The notes beneath the pieces are model-generated. The model saw only the letters and a list, made by a program, of their open reading frames with translations. It did no database searches and was not told where the DNA came from. From the NCBI GenBank assembly GCA_947462115.1, contig CANHON010000259.1, forward strand, positions 1-6,741: a stretch of DNA of 6,741 bases, written 5' to 3'. Positions 1 through 6,207 of this stretch are shown here, in pieces (the stretch's first letter is position 1; every line of letters begins with the position of its first letter). A program made the position numbers and the translations under genes. This stretch comes from Deltaproteobacteria bacterium (lineage in GTDB: Bacteria; Myxococcota_A; UBA796; UBA2385).

Positions 1-524
1 AGCTGCACCTGGAGCAGGCCGGGGGCGTGCACCTGCACGGTGAGCTCCCGCGCCAGGGCCCGCAGGTTGGCCAAGGCGAGGGCGTCGAGGCGGGCGTCGG
101 TCAGGGCGAGCTGGTCGGCGTCGCTGCGGCGGAGCAGCCGACGGGTGGTTGGAAGATCAAAGGCATAGCTTACCCACAGGCTGGCGCTGAGCGGCCGACC
201 GAGGGGCGCCACCAGGCCGGCCATGCGCTGGCTGGCCAGGGCCTCGCCGCGGATCACCGGCAGCACGTCCTCGGCCGTGGGCTGGATGAGGCCCTCGAGG
301 TGGCTCAGCACCCGCTCGGTCACCGCCAGGATCAGGCGCGGCTCCTCCTCGGGCGCGCGGCAGCGCTGGCGCCAGGCGCCCTCCAGCGACAGGGCGACGG
401 TGTGCTCCCCGTGGTTGATCTCGAGGTGCAGCGGGTCGAGCACCGCCACCTCGCCCTCGCGCAGGGCGGCCTGGATGGAGGCGGCGCAGCGGGCGGCGAA
501 TTCAGCGGGATCGGGGCCGGTCAT
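1..524 (-). CDS. DUF1444 (YtpQ-like) family protein, 3' end outside window
   Basis: Reading the minus strand from the ATG at 524 gives 174 codons with no stop before the window edge, so only the N-terminal part is present. Visible landmarks are LPVIR at residues 88-92, a YAFDLP segment at 120-125, and the helix LALANLRAL at 148-156. Their order and spacing resemble the DUF1444/YtpQ family, whose members are about 260-270 residues and have no established biochemical function. There is no signal peptide or membrane segment, so the product is probably cytoplasmic. The ATG overlaps the TGA of the upstream cytochrome lipoprotein gene (ATGA, 521-524) and has no Shine-Dalgarno sequence of its own, which suggests translational coupling. 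The coding call is firm because of the frame and coupling. The family assignment is from remembered motif patterns and is moderately sure. Confidence 0.8.
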   Translation of the reverse strand, partial: MTGPDPAEFAARCAASIQAALREGEVAVLDPLHLEINHGEHTVALSLEGAWRQRCRAPEEEPRLILAVTERVLSHLEGLIQPTAEDVLPVIRGEALASQRMAGLVAPLGRPLSASLWVSYAFDLPTTRRLLRRSDADQLALTDARLDALALANLRALARELTVQVHAPGLLQVQ

Positions 525-2161
525 GGCTGGGTGCCGGGCGGGAGCAGGGCGGGGGCGCCGCCTTGGCAGCTCGCGAGCGGAAGGTATCGCTCGAAGTTGA
601 AGTCGGGGCTGTTGGCGGCGTCGTGGCAGCCGACGCAGCGGGCGGCGGTGATGGCCCGCGCCTCCACCGCCGGGGCGTCGGGGTGGCCGCGCATCGGGCC
701 GTGGCAGGCCTCGCACTGCACCGCCTTGAGGCGGTTGAGGTCGGGGCCGTCCAGGGCCGCGAGGCCGCCGGGCTGGGCGAAGCCGGTGCTGTGGCAGCGG
801 GCGCACTCGGGGTCGGTGTGGGCCGGCGGGCCGGCGCCGCGGTCGGCCCGCACCAGGTCGAGCCAGGCGTTGGCGTGGTCGGTGAGCGCCCAGCGCGCCA
901 CCTCGCGGCTGTGGCAGCGGGCGCAGGCGCCCCCGCCGGCGAAGCCAGGCTCGGCGGGGGTCGGCGGGGCCTCCACGGCGATCTGCGCGAGCTCCACGCT
1001 CTTTTGGCGGTGCTCGGCGAGCAGGGCGAGGACGGCCCGCTCCTCGTCGCTGGTGGGCGGCCCGAGCTCGAGATCGGCGGCCAGCGGCAGCAGCTCCACC
1101 ATCGCGAGGTTTCGGCCCCGCCCGGCCTCGGTGAAGGCCGGGGCCGCTGGCTCGGGCGCGCCGCGGGCGGCGGCGACGGCGCGGGCGGTCAACCGGTCGC
1201 GCCAGGCGGCCTCGTCGGGCAGCAGAACGGCGGGCTGGCCGGGCGGCGCGCCGAGCTGGAGCCGCACCACCTGGAGGAAGCGGCCGCGATCAGGGGCCTC
1301 GACCACCAGCGCGCCGGGGCTCCCGTCGGGGCGGAGCGGGCTGTGGGGCGCGTCGAGGGAGCGCCCCTGGGTGCTGAGCACCAGCGCGATGCCGGGCACC
1401 AACGCCAGGGCGTCGGCGACCCCCTCGTCGAGATCACCGAGCGCCACGACGAGGTCGAGGTCGGGCGGCAGGGTCTGGAGCGCGGCCTCGGCGGCCTCGG
1501 CGGGCGGTCGGGCGCGCCAGCCTTGGCCCTCTTCGCCTTGCGCGCTGGCCACGCCGATCACGCCGATCCGCAGGCCGTCTCGGCTCAGGACCACCGCCGG
1601 CGCCGGCGCCGCCTGCCCGTCCTGCAGGGGCTGCCAGCCCGCGCCGATGCGGGCCGCGCCGTTGGGGATGACGCGCTGCACGCTGTCTGGACCCAAGGTC
1701 TCGATGTCGGTGGGGCCGAGGGACCAGGCGTCGAGGCCCACCGCGGCGCTCAGCCGGTCCATCAGCGCGGCGCGGGCGGCCCGCTCCTCGGCGCGGGTGG
1801 TGATGTTGCCCTTCACCAGCAGCTCGCCGGCGTCGAGGTGAAACAGGGGCCCCTCCGCCCGCAGCGCCTCGAGCTGCCGCGCCCGCCGCAAAAAGCCGCC
1901 ATAGGGCAGGGTGGGGCAGCCACAGGGCGCGAACTCTCCGCGCACCTCACCGACCAGGGCCAAGCTCAGCGTCCGCGCGGGTCGCTCGGGGCCGCGGGGC
2001 AGGTCCGCCGCGGCGACGCGCTCGGGCAGGGCGGGGAGCGCAGACACGGGGCTGGGCGCCTGGCTGGGGCCGTCCGCCGTCCCGCACGAGAGCAGCGCGC
2101 TGCAGACCACTGTGGCCCAGGCGAGGCGGCGGGGCCCGCGCGGCCGGCTAGGCTTCGGCAA
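521..2161 (-). CDS. Tetraheme cytochrome c lipoprotein with degenerate 5'-nucleotidase-like domain
   Basis: Predicted envelope lipoprotein of 546 residues from the TTG at 2161. The N-terminus is an Arg-rich n-region, a hydrophobic core (about 13-25) and a lipobox LLSC with acylated Cys26. Residues about 65-330 follow the layout of UshA/CD73-type 5'-nucleotidase (metallophosphatase) domains, with a PCGCP motif (Cys80, Cys82), a FHLDAGE segment near 107-113 and alternating strand/helix pattern. The usual metal-binding motifs are not recognisable. After a helical linker (about 370-397) come four CxxCH heme motifs at 413-417, 453-457, 483-487 and 509-513, with the VQCEACHGP context typical of cytochrome c554-like multiheme proteins. 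His429, His448 and His493 could be distal heme ligands. The likely role is periplasmic or outer-membrane electron transfer; the partner is unknown. An in-frame ATG at 2221 would overlap the upstream gene by 74 nt and add an Arg-rich stretch before the signal peptide, so TTG at 2161 is preferred. Confidence 0.92.
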   Translation of the reverse strand: MPKPSRPRGPRRLAWATVVCSALLSCGTADGPSQAPSPVSALPALPERVAAADLPRGPERPARTLSLALVGEVRGEFAPCGCPTLPYGGFLRRARQLEALRAEGPLFHLDAGELLVKGNITTRAEERAARAALMDRLSAAVGLDAWSLGPTDIETLGPDSVQRVIPNGAARIGAGWQPLQDGQAAPAPAVVLSRDGLRIGVIGVASAQGEEGQGWRARPPAEAAEAALQTLPPDLDLVVALGDLDEGVADALALVPGIALVLSTQGRSLDAPHSPLRPDGSPGALVVEAPDRGRFLQVVRLQLGAPPGQPAVLLPDEAAWRDRLTARAVAAARGAPEPAAPAFTEAGRGRNLAMVELLPLAADLELGPPTSDEERAVLALLAEHRQKSVELAQIAVEAPPTPAEPGFAGGGACARCHSREVARWALTDHANAWLDLVRADRGAGPPAHTDPECARCHSTGFAQPGGLAALDGPDLNRLKAVQCEACHGPMRGHPDAPAVEARAITAARCVGCHDAANSPDFNFERYLPLASCQGGAPALLPPGTQP

Positions 2162-3020
2162 GGGCGGGCCCCGGCGGCGTCGCTGCGCCGATCCCCTGGG
2201 TGAACGCCAAGACCAGCGCATCTCCGCGCCAGAGCCGCCCCGCGCCGCCGTCGGCCGACCACTGGAGGCTGAGCGCGCTCGGCAAGGGCGCCGGCTTGAG
2301 GAAGTGGGCGCTCACCCAGCGGCCCTCGGCCGCCGCGAGCGCCGGCCGGTCGGCGAGGCAGCGGGCCAGCGACCACATGCCGTGCACGATCGCCCGCTTG
2401 AAGCCGAAGGGTCGGGCGGTGAGGGCGTGCCAGTGGATCGGGTTGAAGTCACCGCTGACCCGCCCATAGCGCCGGCCCATGTCCTCGGGCAGCGCGATGG
2501 GGCGGCGCTCGGCCTCGGGCCAGGGCTGCAGGGGCGGGCGCGCCGTGGCCTCGCCGTGCCCCACGGCCTTGGGGCTCCAGGCGGTGGTGGTGCCGGCCCA
2601 CACGCAGTCCTCGCCGTCGTAGAGGGCGGTCTCGAAGTCAAACTCCACGCCGCGGCGGGCGGGGCGGTGGGCGCCGCTTCGGCAGACCAGCTCCAGCGAT
2701 TGGCCGGCGCGCAAGGGGACTTTGGCCCACAAGGTCTGGCGCAGGTGCACGAGGCCCATCGCCGGCAGGGGGAAGTCTGGGTGGGCGAGCAGGGCCTTGT
2801 GCAGGCCGCCCGCGAGCACGAAGGGCAGGGCCAGCGGCAAGGGGCCCTCGGGGGGCTCGCCGCAGAGCGCGCGGTAGGCCGGGTCGTCCCGCAGCACCAC
2901 CGGACAGCGCGCCTCGATCTGCGGCAGCTGCCCGCCGGCGCTGAGCCCGGGCTTGCGCGCCAAAACCAGCTTGAGCAAGCCAATGTCGGGGATGGCGCTG
3001 TAGCGCAGCTGGACGGTCAA
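2148..3020 (-). CDS. MaoC-like double-hotdog acyl dehydratase/hydratase
   Basis: A 290-residue soluble protein with no signal peptide. The C-terminal half holds the hydratase-2/MaoC signature: SGDFNPIH at 189-196 (Asp191, Asn193, His196), followed by GF and the IVHGMW segment at 211-216. In this family the Asp/His pair hydrates or dehydrates enoyl/3-hydroxyacyl thioesters (CoA or ACP). The N-terminal half (about 10-150) has the length and pattern of a second hotdog fold without the catalytic signature, as in double-hotdog enzymes of the mycobacterial HtdX/HtdY type. The likely role is fatty-acid or related acyl-chain metabolism in the cytoplasm; the substrate is not deducible. The start is TTG at 3020, supported by a GGAGG at 3025-3029 with a 4-nt gap. 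It is the first gene of the minus-strand group and its TAG end overlaps the next start by about 14 nt. Confidence 0.92.
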   Translation of the reverse strand: MTVQLRYSAIPDIGLLKLVLARKPGLSAGGQLPQIEARCPVVLRDDPAYRALCGEPPEGPLPLALPFVLAGGLHKALLAHPDFPLPAMGLVHLRQTLWAKVPLRAGQSLELVCRSGAHRPARRGVEFDFETALYDGEDCVWAGTTTAWSPKAVGHGEATARPPLQPWPEAERRPIALPEDMGRRYGRVSGDFNPIHWHALTARPFGFKRAIVHGMWSLARCLADRPALAAAEGRWVSAHFLKPAPLPSALSLQWSADGGAGRLWRGDALVLAFTQGIGAATPPGPALAEA

Positions 3021-3024
3021 GGGG

Positions 3025-3029
3025 CCTCC
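3025..3029 (-). promoter_or_regulatory. Ribosome binding site deciding the TTG start of the MaoC-like gene
   Basis: The minus strand reads GGAGG, then four C residues, then TTG at 3020. This is a full-strength Shine-Dalgarno core with a slightly short spacer, and no ATG or GTG is nearby in frame. It is the main support for the TTG start. Confidence 0.65.
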
Positions 3030-3231
3030 GGGGCGGCGCCTCGCGGGCCTGGGGCAGAGGCGACGGTCGGCCGGCGCCCCTATCCCGGCGGGCCGGGCGG
3101 CAAAGCTCCCGTCAAGCTGCGGCCCGGGGCTCGCCTAACGCCGCGGTCGGGGCAGAATGTCCGGGCGCCGCGCTGCGCCCCCGCTTCCCCTGGCCGGCGC
3201 CCCGCCGCTCGCCCGCCCCAACGCGACGATT

Positions 3232-3235
3232 GAGG
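3232..3235 (+). promoter_or_regulatory. Ribosome binding site of the metallopeptidase gene
   Basis: GAGG followed by a 6-nt gap (TCCACC) and the ATG at 3242. It argues against an in-frame TTG at 3230, which would place this motif inside the coding region. Confidence 0.65.
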
Positions 3236-3241
3236 TCCACC

Positions 3242-6103
3242 ATGTCCGCCTTGCTGATGCTGCTGAGCTTGTCCGCCGCCGCCTTCGCCCCCGACGCGCG
3301 GGTGCACACTGGCAGTGAGCCGGCCTTGATCCGCCGCTTTGACCCGGTGCAGCAGGAGGCTCTCCGCCGCTCCGACGCTTGGCGCAGCTTCCGCGCCGGC
3401 GTGGGCGAGGGATGGGTGGCCCGCTTCTCCGAGGCCACCGGCCTTCCGATCCGCGCCTTTGGTCCGCCGATCCCGCTGGCCGCCACCGGGACCGCCGCCG
3501 AGCTGGACCGGAGCCTGCGGGCGGTGCTCAGCCAGGGCGCCGCGGGGCTCGTCGGGGTGCCCTGGTCTTCGCTGCGCCTCGGCCACGCCCAGTGGGTCGA
3601 GGCGAAGCAGGCCTGGATCGTGCGCTATGACCAGGTGCTCGCCACTCCAGCCGACCCGGCGGGCGGCGGCCTGCGCCCCTCGGCGGGCGACTTCGGGCCG
3701 GCGCTATCCTACGGGCAGGCCACGGTCTACGGCGGTGCGCTGCACGTCTGGGTGCAGGGCGGGGCCATCACCTCGCTGTCCGCCCAGACCTTCCCCGAGG
3801 CCGAGGGCATGGCGCTCACGCCCCGCCTGAGCCGGGAGGCCGCGCGCCAGATCGCCCAGCGCCGCGGCCCCGACACCCGCGCCTCGGCGGCCGTGGGCGA
3901 GGTGCTGGTGGCCTTGCCCGTCGAGACGGCGCTCGGGGTGGAGCTGCGCTTGTGTTGGATGGTGCGCACCACCGTCGGCGGCGCCCTGCCGGCCCGCTAT
4001 GTCAGCTTTGTGGACGCCGAGACGGGCCGCTTGTGGAACGTGCACAACGAGGTGCGCTACCTGACCGGCCAGCTGCTCGGCCGCCACCCCACCCGCATGA
4101 CCACCGACCCCACCGAAGACTCGGCCCTCTCCTTCCTCCGCGTCACGGGCAGCGGTGGGGGCAGCGCCGACACCGACGTGGACGGCAATTTCAGCGTCTC
4201 GGGGGGTACGGCCTCCGCCCGGCTCCGCGACGGCGTCTTCTTCGAGGTGGACAACCGCGGCGGCTCCGACGCCTCCTTCAGCTGGTCCGACACCACGGCG
4301 GTGTGGACCACCAGCAACGCCTCGCAGGCCGAGCTCAGCTCCTACGCCTTCTTGAGCCACGTCCGGGAGCTCTGGGACCCCTACGTGGGCGACACGGGCT
4401 ACACCACCGAGCGCATGACCTCCAGCGTCAACATCGACGACGTCTGCAACGCCTACTATGACGGCAGCCTCAACTTCTTCCGCTCCGGCAGCGGCTGCAA
4501 CAACACCGGCGAGCTGCTCGACGTGAACTTCCATGAGTGGGGTCATGGCATGCACGCCTATGCCGCCAACACCTTCTCGGTGGACGGCAGCGTGGGCGAG
4601 GGCGCCGCCGACACGGTCGCCTTCTTGTTCACCGACGACGCGGTGATGGCCCGCGGGTTCATGACCGACGGCAGCGGCATCCGAGAGGTCAGCGCCAACC
4701 GCGTCTATCCCGATGATCTCATTGGGGAGGTTCACGAGGACGGCCTGATCTTCGGCGGCGGCGGCTGGGACCTCTGGGGCCTGCTGCGCGAGGAGCTCGG
4801 CGAAGAAGCGGCGCTGGCCCGCATGCAGCTCCTGCTGGTCGATGCCCTCCGCACCAACCCCACCCTCGGCGACAGCTACGACGCCTACTTGTTCGCCGAC
4901 GATGACAACGGCGACCTGTCGGACGGCACGCCCAACCAGTGCGCCATCATCGAGGCCTGGGCCCTGCACGGCCTCGGGCCGGGCGGCGGCACCGGCGGCT
5001 TGGTGGCCCTCGAACACGAGGCCATCGGCGATCAGCCCGAGGGTCTGTCGAGCTACCCGCTGACCGCCGAGGTGCTCAACCTCGCGCCGGGCTGCGTCGA
5101 GGCGGACCTGTCGGCGGCCCAGCTGTTCTACAGCGTGGACGGCGGCGATTGGATCAGCGCGCCCCTCAGCCTGAGCGGCGGGATCGTCGAGGGGGCCATC
5201 CCCGGCCAGCCCGCCGGGAGCCTCGTGAGCTACTACATCGAGGGCACGGCCGGCAGCAGCACCGCGAGCAGCCCGGCAGGCGGCGTGATCACGCCCTTCA
5301 GCTTTGTGGTCGGCGAGCTCACCCCCCTGTGGTGCTCGGACTTTGAGGACGACGACGCCGGCTTCACCAGCGCGCTGTTGGCGGGCGAGGACATCGAGGG
5401 CGCCAACGACTGGCAGTGGGACGCGCCCCGCGGGGAAGGCGGCGACCCCGCCCGGGCCGCCAGCGGGCGCCGGGTGTGGGGCACCGATCTGGCGCCCGAC
5501 CGCAACTGGAACGGCCAGTACCAGGACGACCGCCACACCCGCCTGAGCAGCCCGCCCATCGACATCAGCGGCTACGAGCGCGTTGTGCTCCAGTACAACC
5601 GTTGGCTGCAGGTGGAGGACGGGGTCTTCGACCAGGCCAACATCTTGGCCAACGACACCTTGGTGTGGACCAACTACGCCACCCGGGCCTCGGACGGCGG
5701 CAAGCACCACCTCGACGCGGTCTGGACCGCCCACAACGTGCTGCTGCCCACCGACGAGGCCGAGATCAGCCTGGCCTGGGAGATCGTCAGCGACGGCGGC
5801 CTGACCTTCGGCGGCTGGACCATCGACGACGTGTGCGTCTACGGCATCGCCGCGGTGCCCGGCGGCGCGGACGATGGTGGGGACGACGGCGTGGACGACG
5901 GCTCCGACGACGGCGCGGTGGACTCCGGCCAGCCCGGCGGCCCCACGGTGGACGACACCGGCGCGGCCTTCGGCGCCGATGGCCTGCCCGACGATCAGAA
6001 GGTGTCCGCCTGCGCCTGCGCCACCGGCCGGCAGGGCCCTCTCGGCGCCGCCTTGCCGGTGGTGCTCGTCGCGGGCTTGGCGATGCTGCGCCGCCGCCGC
6101 TGA
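3242..6103 (+). CDS. Secreted M36-like zinc metallopeptidase with MYXO-CTERM-like sorting tail
   Basis: A 953-residue exported protease. Residues 1-16 form a signal peptide (hydrophobic, ending AFA). Residues about 50-265 resemble an FTP/PepSY propeptide, which in this family inhibits and helps fold the enzyme. About 275-340 looks like a carboxypeptidase-regulatory-type beta domain. The catalytic region (about 360-580) carries HEWGH at 431-435 (His431, His435 as zinc ligands, Glu432 as base) and GEGAAD with Glu453 as the third ligand, the gluzincin arrangement of fungalysin-like M36 enzymes. A DDDNGDLSDGTPN segment (553-565) ends the domain. About 585-690 is a beta-rich domain, and about 693-866 resembles the jelly-roll of InhA-type proteases. 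Then come an Asp/Gly-rich spacer (877-891), Cys924 and Cys926, a hydrophobic stretch (934-949) and four terminal Arg, resembling a MYXO-CTERM signal. The likely role is extracellular or surface protein degradation. An in-frame TTG at 3230 is an alternative start, but the RBS favours ATG 3242. Confidence 0.95.
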   Translation: MSALLMLLSLSAAAFAPDARVHTGSEPALIRRFDPVQQEALRRSDAWRSFRAGVGEGWVARFSEATGLPIRAFGPPIPLAATGTAAELDRSLRAVLSQGAAGLVGVPWSSLRLGHAQWVEAKQAWIVRYDQVLATPADPAGGGLRPSAGDFGPALSYGQATVYGGALHVWVQGGAITSLSAQTFPEAEGMALTPRLSREAARQIAQRRGPDTRASAAVGEVLVALPVETALGVELRLCWMVRTTVGGALPARYVSFVDAETGRLWNVHNEVRYLTGQLLGRHPTRMTTDPTEDSALSFLRVTGSGGGSADTDVDGNFSVSGGTASARLRDGVFFEVDNRGGSDASFSWSDTTAVWTTSNASQAELSSYAFLSHVRELWDPYVGDTGYTTERMTSSVNIDDVCNAYYDGSLNFFRSGSGCNNTGELLDVNFHEWGHGMHAYAANTFSVDGSVGEGAADTVAFLFTDDAVMARGFMTDGSGIREVSANRVYPDDLIGEVHEDGLIFGGGGWDLWGLLREELGEEAALARMQLLLVDALRTNPTLGDSYDAYLFADDDNGDLSDGTPNQCAIIEAWALHGLGPGGGTGGLVALEHEAIGDQPEGLSSYPLTAEVLNLAPGCVEADLSAAQLFYSVDGGDWISAPLSLSGGIVEGAIPGQPAGSLVSYYIEGTAGSSTASSPAGGVITPFSFVVGELTPLWCSDFEDDDAGFTSALLAGEDIEGANDWQWDAPRGEGGDPARAASGRRVWGTDLAPDRNWNGQYQDDRHTRLSSPPIDISGYERVVLQYNRWLQVEDGVFDQANILANDTLVWTNYATRASDGGKHHLDAVWTAHNVLLPTDEAEISLAWEIVSDGGLTFGGWTIDDVCVYGIAAVPGGADDGGDDGVDDGSDDGAVDSGQPGGPTVDDTGAAFGADGLPDDQKVSACACATGRQGPLGAALPVVLVAGLAMLRRRR
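5870..5914 (+). repeat. Asp/Gly-rich low-complexity repeat inside the metallopeptidase gene
   Basis: The codons encode DDGGDDGVDDGSDDG, an imperfect tandem of a three- to four-residue Asp-Asp-Gly unit with GAC-GAC-GGC as the common DNA unit. It lies between the last folded domain and the sorting tail, where such proteins usually carry a flexible linker. The acidic character could bind calcium or hold the protein off the surface; that is inference. Confidence 0.7.
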
Positions 6104-6109
6104 GCGACC

Positions 6110-6133
6110 GGGGTCGGGCCCGCGCTCGACCCC
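6110..6133 (+). terminator. GC-rich hairpin after the metallopeptidase gene, possible terminator
   Basis: Seven bases after the TGA, GGGGTCGGGC (6110-6119) pairs with GCTCGACCCC (6124-6133). This gives a 10-bp stem with one G-U pair and a CCGC tetraloop. No T-run follows, so it is not a classic intrinsic terminator. It may be a U-less terminator or an mRNA 3'-end stabiliser. Position right after the stop codon is the main support. Confidence 0.45.
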
Positions 6134-6197
6134 ACGCCGCCCTGCGCCGCGCCGCGCGGTGCATGATGGGGGAGCCGGCGGCGGCCCCCCGCCGGTC

Positions 6198-6201
6198 GAG
6201 G
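6198..6201 (+). promoter_or_regulatory. Ribosome binding site deciding the GTG start of the TPR gene
   Basis: GAGG with a 6-nt gap precedes GTG at 6208, the same arrangement as for the metallopeptidase gene. The in-frame ATGs at 6163 and 6166 have no such motif upstream. Confidence 0.5.
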
Positions 6202-6207
6202 ATCGCC

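Larger units (their letters stand above)
3021..3241. promoter_or_regulatory. Divergent intergenic region between MaoC-like and metallopeptidase genes
   Basis: These 221 bases separate two divergently transcribed genes and should hold both promoters. The stretch is G/C-rich and I see no convincing -35/-10 pair in either direction. It contains a perfect 14-bp dyad (CCCGGC, two bases, GCCGGG) at 3084-3097. This could be a regulator site but could also arise by chance at this base composition. The two ribosome binding sites lie at its ends. No coding sequence with plausible composition was seen here. Confidence 0.5.

Noticed and set aside
27..1841. Long open frame on the + strand (about 604 codons) opposite the cytochrome and DUF1444 genes
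   Set aside because: Its product is a low-complexity Arg/Ser/Ala/Gly protein with no recognisable domain. The opposite strand has a lipobox, four heme motifs and DUF1444-like landmarks. Stops are rare in all frames at this GC content.
563..2203. Second long + strand open frame antisense to the cytochrome gene
   Set aside because: The composition is rich in Gly, Ala, Arg and Val with no motifs, as expected of a mirror frame.
3112..3158. Possible promoter elements (a minus-strand TTGACG at 3112-3117 and a + strand CAGAAT at 3153-3158)
   Set aside because: Neither has a partner hexamer at a 16-18 bp distance, so a sigma-70-type promoter is not supported.
1911..3233. + strand open frame of 440 codons across the MaoC-like gene and the intergenic region
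   Set aside because: It lies antisense to a gene with an intact hydratase signature, and its product is low-complexity with no domain.
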